Positions 7,984 to 17,106 of a stretch of DNA of 64,000 bases are shown piece by piece. Positions within the stretch are counted from its first letter, which is position 1, and the number at the start of each line of letters is the position of its first letter. Below the pieces are notes generated by a model. The model had not been told where the DNA came from and made no database searches. It saw nothing but the letters and a program-made list of their open reading frames with translations. A program made the position numbers and the translations under genes. Source of the stretch: Corynebacterium callunae DSM 20147 (GTDB taxonomy: Bacteria; Actinomycetota; Actinomycetes; Mycobacteriales; Mycobacteriaceae); the NCBI RefSeq assembly GCF_000344785.1, contig NC_020506.1, positions 1,426,001 to 1,490,000 on the forward strand, read 5' to 3'.

Positions 7984-9429
7984 CTAGAGACCAAAGGCAG
8001 CGCGCAAAGCTGCGTTGATCTCATCGACAGTACTTGCCTGAGTTGCAGTGCCGCCGTGGCTGGTTGCAAAGTCCTGGAGCACAGTATCTACCGCATCCGG
8101 GCCAACGTGCACCACATGCAAGGAGATATTGGACGCTGAGGCAGCTTCTAGATCAGCAAGGAAGCTTGAGTCCTGATATTCGCCCGCAGATCCTGAGGTG
8201 ACAATAACAACGCGTATAGGCTGCCCTGCAGGGGAGCCCTCCTTGGCAATTTGAGTAGCTGCGACCACTGAGGCACGGGTTAGTGGAACACCACCAGTGC
8301 CCAGGCGTACCACTGCACCGGCGGCATTTTCACCAGCGGACTGATCAGGGAAAGACACATTGGCACGCCAGCCCTTGGTGACACCAGGATTAAGAGGGGA
8401 AGAGTAGTTATTAAGCGCTACTTGGTTACCCTGGGCACCAGTTTCACGGGCAAGATCAGCCAAGATACGAGTGATAACGGTGTGATAGGACTCCTGGCTG
8501 TCGCTAACCACTCGGTCCATATTGGAGGAGGTATCAAGGTTAATGATGGTATCGGAAGGAGCTGGGGCAGCTGCTACAGGTGCTGCGGGAGCTTCGGTGG
8601 TTGTGGTTGGTGCAGCACTTTCAGCTGCGACCAAGACGGATTCCAGGGCTGCCGGATCAGCGGCGCCGGACTCAAAATCTGCAGCGGCAAAATCTGCCCC
8701 GGCGCGGGCCTGATCCTCAGTGATTTCAGCGTTGGAATTGGTTGCAATTGCCCATACCGGAACACTGGCTCCATCAACTGCGGTGAAGGTATATCCCTCA
8801 GGCAGCTCAGCACCTTCGATGGTGGCAAAAGCGGGGGAGCTTTCTGCACCGGTCATGGTGGTGTCTTGGTTGGCTGCCAAAGCTGCAGCTGCAGCCTCCT
8901 CAGTATCAGCCATTGCCAAGGCAACGGCAGCGGCGGTTGCTGAATCCGTGGCAACCGGCAGGCTGACCTGATCCAGGGTGATGTTGGAGGCATCAGTGCC
9001 GGCAGCTACTGCAATGCCTGCTGCTACGGAGCCAACCTGTGGCCAGCTATCTTCAGCGGAACTGGCCACTGCACCAGTTTCCGCCAGAGCGCTTGCTGCA
9101 TCGGTGCGTGAACCTGCAAAGAGATAAGTTGCGGCGGGTTGTTCACCGCTGACGGCCTCTGCGGTGACGCAATAATCGCGAGTGACAGGGGAGGAGGCAT
9201 TAAAGGTTTCGACAGCACTGGCAACGGCGGAGCTATCTCCTCCGATTGGCAAAGAGAGCTCGCCGGACACACATTCCTGGGTGGTTTCAGCAGCTTGGTT
9301 TGTGGTGTTATCCGAGCGATTGAGAGCCCAGGCCACGATCAGGGCAATGATGGCCACAATGGCGATCACTGCGATGGTCAAAGATTTAGACAATCTAAAA
9401 TTCGATTGTCCGCTGGAATGTCGTGCCAC
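7984..9429 (-). CDS. Membrane-anchored extracellular protein with VWA-like domain
   Basis: A 481-residue protein: a short basic N-terminus, one membrane segment at about residues 17-36, then a long extracellular part. Residues about 50-260 are alanine- and acid-rich and resemble a degenerate substrate-binding fold; residues about 268-290 are a Thr/Ala/Pro-rich linker. The C-terminal about 190 residues resemble a von Willebrand factor A domain whose MIDAS-like start is D299-T-S-S-N, with Asn in place of the third MIDAS residue. Only two cysteines are seen, both in the N-terminal half. Function is unknown; a role in envelope assembly or metal-dependent adhesion is possible. Confidence 0.7.
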   Translation of the reverse strand: MARHSSGQSNFRLSKSLTIAVIAIVAIIALIVAWALNRSDNTTNQAAETTQECVSGELSLPIGGDSSAVASAVETFNASSPVTRDYCVTAEAVSGEQPAATYLFAGSRTDAASALAETGAVASSAEDSWPQVGSVAAGIAVAAGTDASNITLDQVSLPVATDSATAAAVALAMADTEEAAAAALAANQDTTMTGAESSPAFATIEGAELPEGYTFTAVDGASVPVWAIATNSNAEITEDQARAGADFAAADFESGAADPAALESVLVAAESAAPTTTTEAPAAPVAAAPAPSDTIINLDTSSNMDRVVSDSQESYHTVITRILADLARETGAQGNQVALNNYSSPLNPGVTKGWRANVSFPDQSAGENAAGAVVRLGTGGVPLTRASVVAATQIAKEGSPAGQPIRVVIVTSGSAGEYQDSSFLADLEAASASNISLHVVHVGPDAVDTVLQDFATSHGGTATQASTVDEINAALRAAFGL

Positions 9430-9465
9430 GGTACTCCCTCGCTCAAAAAACGTACATGGGGTGAA

Positions 9466-10365
9466 CTAGTCTGAAAGTTTAGCTGCTAAAGCTTGTGATG
9501 TGAGGTAGACAAGCCGAGCTCGAATGGGTTTTGCGCGTTCTGAAATGGCTCGCTGTCGAGCCACATATTCTGCTTTGCCCTCAGGGGTTTCAATAGCAAC
9601 GGCTCCAAAGCCATGACCGCGCACATCATAGGGTGAAGCCTCCATATCCAAGATGCGAGTATCACGAGCTAGTTCAAAGGCATCGAGGAATAGATCGCCA
9701 GGAATCAATGGACCAAGCTTGGCAGCCCACTTATAAAGGTCCATATTGGCGTGCAAACAACCGCATTGATCGTTTTTGGGTTGATCTTCTCGGGTTAAAA
9801 CCGTGAGGTTAAGTGGGATTGCAGGCTCGGTGAAGAATCTAAATGCGTCAAAGTGGGTGCATTTGATATTGTGCGATTCCACCACGCGGTCTGTTTCCGC
9901 AGCTCCTAAGCGTAGAGGAAGATCATGGCGCAGATTATCTGACTTATAAGCCATGGCCCATTCATGCAGTCCAAAACAATCAAATTGGGCGTGATTAGTT
10001 TCGGTAGCTGAGAGCAACTCATGGATATAGCGCACTGAAGAGCCCCGACGTTCCATAAAAGCGGCAAGATCGAGTTCTACTCCCGCCGGATGCTGCGGGG
10101 TTTCGTCGACAAGCTTATAAAAACGCTGAGTGGTATGTGGGGCTGGTTCTTCTAGCCGCACGCCAAGCCCCGGATGCCAGGTTTTAAGGTGCGCGGCGCG
10201 CACCGGGTAGTACTCGAAGAGGAAATCAAATACGGGGTGCTTGATATGAGCTTGTCGACGCGCCAGATGAGCCTTGGTGAACGAATCAGCCCGCGCTTGG
10301 TGAGCGCGGGCTTGTTCCGTCCACTCAGCCTTATCGAGGTAGCTTAAGGTGAGGGAGTCTAACAC
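9466..10365 (-). CDS. Conserved actinobacterial protein, often labelled 3-methyladenine DNA glycosylase
   Basis: A 299-residue soluble protein with conserved blocks HPVFDFLFEYYPVR, HLKTWHPGLGVRLE, ECFGLHEWAM-like (FDCFGLHEWAMAYK) and NDQCGCLHANMDLYKW. Proteins of this family are commonly named 3-methyladenine DNA glycosylase in actinobacterial genomes, but I see no helix-hairpin-helix glycosylase motif, so the name rests on annotation habit and I do not rely on it. The GTG at 10365 is chosen as start because it lies ten bases after the stop of the upstream CBS-domain gene; a longer in-frame start at 10422 would overlap that gene. It is the last gene of the CNNM pair operon. Confidence 0.7.
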   Translation of the reverse strand: MLDSLTLSYLDKAEWTEQARAHQARADSFTKAHLARRQAHIKHPVFDFLFEYYPVRAAHLKTWHPGLGVRLEEPAPHTTQRFYKLVDETPQHPAGVELDLAAFMERRGSSVRYIHELLSATETNHAQFDCFGLHEWAMAYKSDNLRHDLPLRLGAAETDRVVESHNIKCTHFDAFRFFTEPAIPLNLTVLTREDQPKNDQCGCLHANMDLYKWAAKLGPLIPGDLFLDAFELARDTRILDMEASPYDVRGHGFGAVAIETPEGKAEYVARQRAISERAKPIRARLVYLTSQALAAKLSD

Positions 10366-10375
10366 AATCTTTTCT

Positions 10376-11440
10376 TTACTCTGTGGTGCTTTCGTGGGTC
10401 CAGTCGTTGACGGTGCCCACATATTCTTCGATGAGATCTTCTAGGGTAATCACACCGAGTAGTTCACCGCGCTGGCGTACTTGGGCCATGTGGGCGGAAC
10501 GGTGGTGCATAAAGTCCAGCACATCGTCCATGAGACCATCGGCATCAACGTTAACCAAAGGACGCAGCGCGGTACGCGGGATGATTTCATGGGGGTCCAT
10601 CTTAGGATCTGCCAAACGCGGCAAAATATCCTTGATGTGAATATAACCCAAATAGGAACCATCGCGGCCAGCGACCGGGAAGCGGGAGAAACCGGTTTCG
10701 CGGACAGCTTCCTCCAATTCCATCAAAGTTGGTCCGGAGCGACCAAAGTCAAGGGAGCGTACATCTTCATCGCGGATAACTAATTCCTTAATGGAGCGGT
10801 GCTCAGAACGTAGGGCCTTGGACAAACGTGCATGCTCTTCAGCGTCAAGGAGTCCTTCAGAACGTGATTCGGAGATCATCGAGGCCAGCTGCTCTGGGTC
10901 CACGGTGGAATCTAGCTCGTCTTTTTGCTCGACCCCAAAGGCTTTTAAGGTAATGCGGGCAATCCAGTTCATAAACTCAATTAATGGTCGAGTGATCTTG
11001 ACAAACATGATGAGAACTGGAGTTAGCCACATTGCCAGGGTTTCAGGGCCTGCGATGGCAATGTTTTTTGGCACCATTTCACCAAAGAGGATGTGTAGCC
11101 AGGTGATAATTCCGAGGGCGATGACAAAGGAGATGGGGTGAATAAGGTCCGCTGGAACACCAAAGGCCTTAAAAGGTTCTTCAATAAAGTGCGCGATTGC
11201 CGGTTCTGCAACTTTACCTAGCAACAAAGAACATAGGGTGATGCCGAACTGTGCGCCTGCCAGCATGATAGAGAGGTGCTCGGTGGCATAAAGAACTTTT
11301 TCTGCAGCTTTTTTGCCCTGGGAAACTAGGGAGTCTAAGCGGTCTCGGCGCGAGGAGATGAGTGCGAACTCGGCAGCAACAAAAAATGCGTTAGCTGCAA
11401 GTAGCGCAAGGACCATGAGGATGGTTAGCCCGATGCTCAC
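10376..11440 (-). CDS. CNNM/HlyC-CorC type membrane protein with CBS pair
   Basis: A 354-residue member of the CNNM/hemolysin-C family: an N-terminal DUF21 domain with about four membrane helices (residues 1-140, including AEFALISSRRDRLD and LLLGKVAEPA, ILFGEMVPKNIAI) followed by a pair of CBS domains (about 195-345). Family members in bacteria are implicated in Mg2+ or Co2+ export and resistance. It lacks the extra C-terminal CorC/HlyC domain present in its neighbour. Its ATG overlaps the stop of the upstream paralog by four bases, so the two are translationally coupled and may form a heteromeric transporter. Confidence 0.9.
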   Translation of the reverse strand: MSIGLTILMVLALLAANAFFVAAEFALISSRRDRLDSLVSQGKKAAEKVLYATEHLSIMLAGAQFGITLCSLLLGKVAEPAIAHFIEEPFKAFGVPADLIHPISFVIALGIITWLHILFGEMVPKNIAIAGPETLAMWLTPVLIMFVKITRPLIEFMNWIARITLKAFGVEQKDELDSTVDPEQLASMISESRSEGLLDAEEHARLSKALRSEHRSIKELVIRDEDVRSLDFGRSGPTLMELEEAVRETGFSRFPVAGRDGSYLGYIHIKDILPRLADPKMDPHEIIPRTALRPLVNVDADGLMDDVLDFMHHRSAHMAQVRQRGELLGVITLEDLIEEYVGTVNDWTHESTTE

Positions 11441-12819
11441 TTTTCATACTCCTTTGCTTCTTCGTGGGTGATGGGGGTCAAAACGGCCTTATCAATGCGG
11501 CGGTCCTCCATTACGGTTACGCGCGCAATCCAGCGCCCGGAAAAGCCTGACTCAAATTCATCCATGGATGGGGTATCGGTCAGCGGAAGCAAAGTGACGT
11601 CTCCAACTCGAGGGATTTGGCCCATGGAGTACATGATCAAACCGCCAAGGGTTTCAAAAGGACCTTCGGGGGAGACATAACCTACGCGTTGTTCCAATTC
11701 ATCGGTACGGACCAAGCCGGATACTTCCCAGCTGGCGCCGAATTGTTGGAAATCACGTTCGGCATCTGAATCATCGTGCTCATCATGGATTTCGCCGAGG
11801 ATTTCCTCCACGACGTCTTCGATGGTGACCAAACCTGCAGTGCCGCCGTATTCATCGGCGATAAGAATCACCTGGGAGCCGGCAGAGCGCACTGCGTTAA
11901 GGACGGCGTCACCATCAAGGCTGGCGGGGACGACCGGGATTTTACGGGCCAGATCGCGCACCATGGTGGTGGCGCGTTCTTCGCGCACCACAGAAAAAGC
12001 GTCCTTAATATGGACCATTCCGATGGTGTCATCAAGATCGCCTTCAGTCACCGGGAAACGGGAATGGCCAGTCTCTAATGCAAGCTCGATTAGGTCATTG
12101 ACGGTATCGGTAGCCTTAAGAGATTCGATGGTGGAACGTGGTGTCATAAATTCATCTGCGGTGGCGTTACCAAATTTCAGGCTGCGGTTAATTACTTCAG
12201 CGGTGTTTTGATCAAGCCCGCCGCTTTCTGCGGAACTACGTACCAGGGCGGTAAGTTCCTGTGCGGAACGCGCCGAGGCTAGTTCCTCTGCAGGTTCAAT
12301 GCCCATTTTGCGCACAATAAAGTTTGCAGACTTGTTCATGCCTTTAATAAAAGGCTTAAGCGCAGTATTAAATACGTTGACCGGGTGGACCACGAATCGA
12401 GCCACACTAAGGGGATTGGTAATGGCCCAGTTTTTTGGCACAAGTTCGCCAAAAACCATTGACAATACAGTTGCAACAATTAGGGCAATGATCATGGCGA
12501 TGGCGGTGGTGGCGGAAGCACTTAAACCAGTGAGTTCCAATAATGGGGTGATAAATTTTGCCAACACTGGTTCGGCAAGGAAGCCGGTAGCCAGGGTGGT
12601 AATCGTGATGCCGAGCTGGGCTCCAGATAGCACGAAAGACAGATTTTGGTGGTCCCTCTGCACTGCACGGGCGCTGCCATCGCCCTTTTGTTTAACGTGG
12701 GTTTCAACAGTGGATTTTTCTAGACCGGTGAGTGCAAACTCGATGCCGACAAAAAGACCTGTACTGGCTGTGAGAAGCACAAAACCTAGCAGTGAGAGGA
12801 TGCTTATGAGTATGTCCAT
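11437..12819 (-). CDS. CNNM/HlyC-CorC family transporter (full length)
   Basis: A 460-residue protein with the complete family architecture: DUF21 membrane domain (about 1-190, with IEFALTGLEKSTVE and MVFGELVPKNWAI), two CBS domains (about 210-335, including HSRFPVTEGDLDDTIGMVHIKD and LIADEYGGTAGLVTIEDVVEEILGEI), and a C-terminal CorC_HlyC domain (about 350-440). Predicted role is divalent-cation (Mg2+) efflux or homeostasis at the plasma membrane. It is the first gene of a three-gene minus-strand unit with the shorter paralog and the conserved protein that follows. Confidence 0.92.
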   Translation of the reverse strand: MDILISILSLLGFVLLTASTGLFVGIEFALTGLEKSTVETHVKQKGDGSARAVQRDHQNLSFVLSGAQLGITITTLATGFLAEPVLAKFITPLLELTGLSASATTAIAMIIALIVATVLSMVFGELVPKNWAITNPLSVARFVVHPVNVFNTALKPFIKGMNKSANFIVRKMGIEPAEELASARSAQELTALVRSSAESGGLDQNTAEVINRSLKFGNATADEFMTPRSTIESLKATDTVNDLIELALETGHSRFPVTEGDLDDTIGMVHIKDAFSVVREERATTMVRDLARKIPVVPASLDGDAVLNAVRSAGSQVILIADEYGGTAGLVTIEDVVEEILGEIHDEHDDSDAERDFQQFGASWEVSGLVRTDELEQRVGYVSPEGPFETLGGLIMYSMGQIPRVGDVTLLPLTDTPSMDEFESGFSGRWIARVTVMEDRRIDKAVLTPITHEEAKEYEK

Positions 12820-12864
12820 TGGCGTATGTTGAGCATTATGCCCTTAGACAAAGCCTAAGAGGTT

Positions 12865-14250
12865 TTAGCTCCGGGGACCATCTTTCTTTGAAGTCTGACG
12901 CCGTGAACCATTGCGGTTTCCGCCAGTGGAGCTTGCGCTACCACCAGTGCCACCGCTGCGTTTTCCGCTGGTTGCTTTACGACGGGGATTCCTGGTGGAA
13001 CCCTTGCTGTCAGAACGGTTGTGAGTATTTTTTTGTACCCTCTTTGGCTGTTGCTGTTGCTGTCCGGGGACGGCGAGCGGAGTGCCGGAAGGGCGCTGTG
13101 CACCAGTAATCTTAGCCAGCTCAGGGGAATCTTTGTGAACCTTAACTTCAGCAGCCTCAACGCCTGCCTTTTTGAAAAGTTCGCGGACTTCCTTGATCTG
13201 ATCATCGGTTACCAGTGTCACTACTGTACCGGAAGTTCCAGCGCGTGCAGTACGACCCGCGCGGTGTAGGTAAGCCTTGTGCTCAGCAGGTGGATCAACG
13301 TGAACCACCAAGGAAACATCGTCAACGTCGATGCCACGAGCGGCGATGTCAGTAGCTACCAATACGGAGATGGAACCATCAGAGAATCCAGCAAGTGCGT
13401 TAGTGCGGGTGCTCTGGCCCTTATCACCATGAATGCCCACTGCGTTGATTCCTTCGCGACGCAGTTTCTTTACCTGACGGTCAACTCCATGCTTGGTACG
13501 CATGAACATGATGGTTTTGCCTTCGCGGGCAGCAATGCGAGTGATTACTTCATTGCGAGGATCGCGGCTACCAACCAGCAGACGGTAGTGCTCCATGGTG
13601 TCCACAGACGCCTGTACCGGTGCGGTGGAGTGTGTGACCGGCTTGTGCATATAACGATCAACCAATTTGCTCACATCTCCGTCAAGGGTGGCGGAAAACA
13701 GCAAACGCTGTCCCTTTGCAGGGGTGAGATCCATGAGCTTTTTTACCTGTGGCAAGAAGCCCATATCAGCCATTTGGTCGGCTTCATCAAGTGCGGTGAT
13801 TTCCACTGCAGCCAAAGAAAGCTTCTTTTGGTTGACCAAGTCTTGGGCGCGACCTGGGGTGGCCACCAAAATGTCAACGGGGGAAGCAAGTGCGGTGATG
13901 TTGCGGTTGATGTTGACACCGCCGACAACTTCCAGGGTGCGCAGTCCCATAACGCGGGCGGGATCTGCCAGGCGTTCACGGACCTGAGCTGCGAGTTCAC
14001 GGGTGGGGACCAGGATAAGTCCGCGGGGGCGACCGGGCTTGGAAGCGCCGGATTTAGCCAAACGAGTGATCATGGGCAGGCCGAAGGTGAAGGTTTTTCC
14101 GGAGCCGGTTGGGCCACGTCCCAGCACATCTTTTCCAGCGAGTGCATCGGGGATGGCGGCTTCTTGAATGGGGAATGCTTCAGTAATTCCTTGGCCACGA
14201 AGTTCCCGGACGATCTCCTCGGGAAGATTAAGTTCTAAAAATGTAGTCAT
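12865..14250 (-). CDS. DEAD-box ATP-dependent RNA helicase
   Basis: A 461-residue helicase with Q motif FPIQEAAIP, Walker A GPTGSGKT (46-53), a DEAD box (ALDEADQMADMGF), SAT motif (FSATLD) and HRAGRTARAG in motif VI. The catalytic core is about 370 residues; the remaining C-terminal about 75 residues are basic and rich in Gly, Ser, Arg and Asn, typical of the RNA-binding tails of RhlE/DeaD-type cold-shock and ribosome-assembly helicases. It is a single gene with 45 bases between its stop and the CNNM gene downstream; the gnd terminator lies just upstream. Confidence 0.93.
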   Translation of the reverse strand: MTTFLELNLPEEIVRELRGQGITEAFPIQEAAIPDALAGKDVLGRGPTGSGKTFTFGLPMITRLAKSGASKPGRPRGLILVPTRELAAQVRERLADPARVMGLRTLEVVGGVNINRNITALASPVDILVATPGRAQDLVNQKKLSLAAVEITALDEADQMADMGFLPQVKKLMDLTPAKGQRLLFSATLDGDVSKLVDRYMHKPVTHSTAPVQASVDTMEHYRLLVGSRDPRNEVITRIAAREGKTIMFMRTKHGVDRQVKKLRREGINAVGIHGDKGQSTRTNALAGFSDGSISVLVATDIAARGIDVDDVSLVVHVDPPAEHKAYLHRAGRTARAGTSGTVVTLVTDDQIKEVRELFKKAGVEAAEVKVHKDSPELAKITGAQRPSGTPLAVPGQQQQQPKRVQKNTHNRSDSKGSTRNPRRKATSGKRSGGTGGSASSTGGNRNGSRRQTSKKDGPRS

Positions 14251-14287
14251 TAATAAACAACAGTAGTCCTACCAGAGCAAAAACACC

Positions 14288-14350
14288 GCTTTTCGACGAA
14301 GCCCCCGCCGCAGCACTCAAGGTGCGCGGCGGGGGCGGGCGTCGAAAAGC
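14288..14350 (-). terminator. Long hairpin terminator after gnd, with iterated-motif arms
   Basis: The outer arms are gcttttcgacg and cgtcgaaaagc, two oppositely oriented copies of the iterated 10-mer found throughout the window; the inner arms are the GC-rich cccccgccgc/gcggcggggg. On the minus strand the hairpin is followed by ggtgttttt, so it should terminate gnd. Confidence 0.8.
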
Positions 14351-14360
14351 TTTTTAAGTT

Positions 14361-15815
14361 TTAAGCCTCAGACTCGGTGCGATCTCCGGACCACTCGGTG
14401 TGGAAGGAGCCGTCCTTGTCGACGCGCTTGTAGGTGTGTGCACCGAAGAAGTCGCGCTGACCCTGAATCAGGGCAGCTGGCAGACGCTCAGCACGCAGGC
14501 TGTCGTAGTAAGACAGGGAGGAAGCAAATACTGGGATTGGCAGACCAAGCTGGGTTGCAGCAACTACCACGCGGCGCCAGGAATCAACCAGTCCGGTGAG
14601 TTCTTCCTTGAAGTAAGGGTCAAGCAGCAGGGACTCTAGCTCAGCGTTAGCGTCATAGGCCTCAACGATGCGGTTAAGGAACTTAGCGCGGATGATGCAG
14701 CCACCGCGCCAGATGGTAGCGAGGTCACGAGGGTCAACATTCCAGTTGTTCTCATCGGAACCAGCCTTGATCTCATCAAAGCCCTGTGCATATGCAACCA
14801 GCTTGGAGGCGTAGAGCGCACGGCGTACATCCTCAACAAACTGATCCTTATCCACGCCAAGAGCTTCCAGGGTGGTGAGCTCGCCGGTAGGCAGGTTGCC
14901 CTGAGCTGCAGCGCGCTGGCTTGCAGCACCAGATAGTGCACGTGCAAAAACAGCCTCGCCGATGCCGGTGGTGGCAATGCCCAGGTCCAAAGCAGCCTTG
15001 ACGGTCCAGCGACCGGTGCCCTTTTGTCCTGCAGCGTCAACGATGACATCGATCAAAGGCTTGCCGGTTTCGGCATCTACCTGAGAGAGCACTTCAGCGG
15101 TGATTTCAATGAGGTAGGAATCCAGGTCGCCGGCGTTCCATTCCTTGAACACCTCTGTGATTGCGGCTGGCTCCATGCCTGCGGCATAACGCAGCAAGTG
15201 GTAGGCCTCGCCAATAACCTGCATATCGGCGTATTCGATGCCATTGTGAACCATCTTGACAAAGTGGCCAGCGCCATCAGGTCCGATGTGGGTTACGCAA
15301 GGGGTGCCATCAACGTTTGCTGCGATGGACTCCAAGAGTGGGCCCAAGGACTTGTAGGACTCAGCAGGACCACCAGGCATGATGGAAGGGCCGTTTAGTG
15401 CGCCTTCTTCGCCGCCGGAGATGCCAGCACCGACAAAGTGCAGACCGCGAGCAGCGATTTCCTTTTCGCGACGAATAGTGTCGGTGTAGAGAGCGTTACC
15501 ACCATCGATGATGATGTCGCCTTCTTCCATGGCGTCTGCGAGCTGGTTGATGACGGCATCGGTAGCGTTACCTGCCTGGACCATGATGATCGCGCGACGT
15601 GGCTTTTCCAAAGATGCAACAAATTCCTCGACAGTTGCAGAAGGGATGAAATTTCCTTCAGAACCGTGATCGGCGATGAGCTTATCGGTTTTGTCGGTGC
15701 TGCGGTTGTAGACGGCGACGGTGTGGCCGTTGCGTGCGAAGTTACGTGCGAGGTTGGAGCCCATTACCGCGAGGCCCACAACGCCAATCTGAGCGAGGTT
15801 ATCTGCATTAGTCAT
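14361..15815 (-). CDS. gnd: 6-phosphogluconate dehydrogenase (decarboxylating)
   Basis: Catalyses oxidative decarboxylation of 6-phosphogluconate to ribulose 5-phosphate with NADP+ in the pentose phosphate pathway. The 484-residue protein has the N-terminal Rossmann motif GVVGLAVMGSNLARN, the signature GGNALYTDT and GISGGEEGALNGPSIMPGG, and the catalytic KMVHNGIEYADMQVI helix. Length and residues are those of the long, dimeric type of enzyme. It stands alone: the terminator lies 10 bases downstream and a divergent thioesterase gene lies 140 bases upstream. Confidence 0.97.
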   Translation of the reverse strand: MTNADNLAQIGVVGLAVMGSNLARNFARNGHTVAVYNRSTDKTDKLIADHGSEGNFIPSATVEEFVASLEKPRRAIIMVQAGNATDAVINQLADAMEEGDIIIDGGNALYTDTIRREKEIAARGLHFVGAGISGGEEGALNGPSIMPGGPAESYKSLGPLLESIAANVDGTPCVTHIGPDGAGHFVKMVHNGIEYADMQVIGEAYHLLRYAAGMEPAAITEVFKEWNAGDLDSYLIEITAEVLSQVDAETGKPLIDVIVDAAGQKGTGRWTVKAALDLGIATTGIGEAVFARALSGAASQRAAAQGNLPTGELTTLEALGVDKDQFVEDVRRALYASKLVAYAQGFDEIKAGSDENNWNVDPRDLATIWRGGCIIRAKFLNRIVEAYDANAELESLLLDPYFKEELTGLVDSWRRVVVAATQLGLPIPVFASSLSYYDSLRAERLPAALIQGQRDFFGAHTYKRVDKDGSFHTEWSGDRTESEA

Positions 15816-15954
15816 GCCCTAGATCGTACTTGACCATGAAGCTGACTGTCAGCCAGATCCCATTAAAAGGTGTGATCATTTGGATTGTGAAAGTGTTTGT
15901 CCAGATAAACACCTATTTATTGCTCAATAATTTTCGAAGGCTAAGGTTAAAAAT

Positions 15955-16419
15955 ATGAATGGACACCAGGAACCACCAATGGATCTCTTTTCCCTTGCCT
16001 CCCGTGCAGCCACCCGAGCCCTCACCAACGATGAATTGGAAGAACTCAACAACCTCAACGTTGGACTCGATAGAAACCTCGGGCTGCGCTACACCTCCAT
16101 TGAACCAGGCAAGGTTATTAGCGAACTCCACGTTAACTCCAAGCACCTCCAAGTAGTAGGACTCGTCAATGGTGGCGTTTATGCCTCCATCGCAGAATCC
16201 ACTGCCTCAGTTGCTGGCATGGTGGCAGCCCCTGGAAAAGTTGTAGTCGGCGTAAACAACAACACCGACTTCATCTCCTCAGTCCGCTCCGGTGTCATCG
16301 TTGCCGAAGCAACACCCATCCAAGTAGGCGGCCGCACCCAAGTCTGGCAAGTACTGTGCACCCACCGCGGTGAACTCGTCGCCCGAACCACCCTGCGCAC
16401 CATGGTGCTCGAGCGCTAG
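15955..16419 (+). CDS. PaaI-like hotdog-fold thioesterase
   Basis: A 154-residue hotdog protein. The block LQVVGLVNGGVYASIAESTASVAGM corresponds to the HGG-containing catalytic helix of PaaI/YbdB acyl-CoA thioesterases, with Asn replacing the usual His before GG. The strand GVNNNTDFISSVRSGVIVAEATPIQVGGRTQVWQV completes the fold. Substrate is not predictable. The ATG at 15955 is preceded by AAGG at 15943-15946. An in-frame ATG at 15979 would shorten it by eight residues. It is divergent from gnd. Confidence 0.88.
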   Translation: MNGHQEPPMDLFSLASRAATRALTNDELEELNNLNVGLDRNLGLRYTSIEPGKVISELHVNSKHLQVVGLVNGGVYASIAESTASVAGMVAAPGKVVVGVNNNTDFISSVRSGVIVAEATPIQVGGRTQVWQVLCTHRGELVARTTLRTMVLER

Positions 16420-16482
16420 CACCTATCTGCACTCCCGCGGCGGGAGGGCGTCGCAAAGCACCACGGCTTATACTCGGAACCT

Positions 16483-17067
16483 ATGGCTACCTGGAAAGAA
16501 ATAACCTCCAACAACCCCGCCCACTCCGAAAACTACGCCCAACGCTGGCGTGATATGAAGGATGCAGGCGAAGACATCTACGGCGAAGCACGCCTTATCG
16601 ACGCCATGGCACAACGTGGCTCCAAAATCCTCGACGCCGGCTGTGGGCAGGGACGTATTGGCGGATACCTGGCCAACCAAGGACACCACGTCCTCGGTGT
16701 AGACATTGATCCCATCCTCATCAACCACGCACGAACCGAAAACCCGCAGGCCCAATGGATTGTTGGTGATCTCTCCACCGACCCCATTCCCGATGACAAC
16801 TTTGACCTCATCGTCAGCGCCGGCAATGTGATGGGCTTTTTAGCACCAGAAGGGCGCACTCCAGCACTCAAAAACCTGCACAACGCACTATCAACCACCG
16901 GTCGCGCCGTTATCGGCTACGGCGCCGGACGTGGCTGGGCCTTTGGAGACTTCCTCACCCAAGCAGAAGAAGTAGGCCTCGAACTAGAAAACGCCTTTGA
17001 GTCCTGGGAACTTCATCCATTCACCCCAGATTCCACCTTCCTAGTGGCGGTTTTCACCAAGAAATAA
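16483..17067 (+). CDS. Class I SAM-dependent methyltransferase
   Basis: A 194-residue protein with the SAM-binding motif I ILDAGCGQGRIGGYLA (residues about 51-66), the acidic end of strand 2 in VLGVDIDPI and motif II/III blocks (WIVGDLSTDP, FDLIVSAGNVMGFL). The methyl acceptor is unknown; small free-standing enzymes of this type modify metabolites, lipids or proteins. A TATACT box at 16469-16474 ends eight bases before the ATG, suggesting a leaderless transcript. The ABC exporter genes follow after a further promoter. Confidence 0.88.
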   Translation: MATWKEITSNNPAHSENYAQRWRDMKDAGEDIYGEARLIDAMAQRGSKILDAGCGQGRIGGYLANQGHHVLGVDIDPILINHARTENPQAQWIVGDLSTDPIPDDNFDLIVSAGNVMGFLAPEGRTPALKNLHNALSTTGRAVIGYGAGRGWAFGDFLTQAEEVGLELENAFESWELHPFTPDSTFLVAVFTKK

Positions 17068-17070
17068 CCC

Positions 17071-17099
17071 TTGTTGCCCCTTTATCGGCAGCGTAGATT
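17071..17099 (+). promoter_or_regulatory. Promoter of the ABC exporter genes, leaderless
   Basis: TTGTTG at 17071-17076 and TAGATT at 17094-17099 are 17 bases apart, and the ATG of the ATPase gene begins seven bases after the -10 box. This supports ATG 17107 as start rather than the in-frame TTG at 17071, which lies in the -35 box. Confidence 0.55.
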
Positions 17100-17106
17100 A
17101 ACCACT

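Noticed and set aside
13279..14238. Long plus-strand frame of about 319 codons inside the DEAD-box helicase
   Set aside because: It is antisense to a helicase with all motifs intact; it lacks a ribosome-binding site and family resemblance, and long antisense frames are common opposite GC-biased genes.
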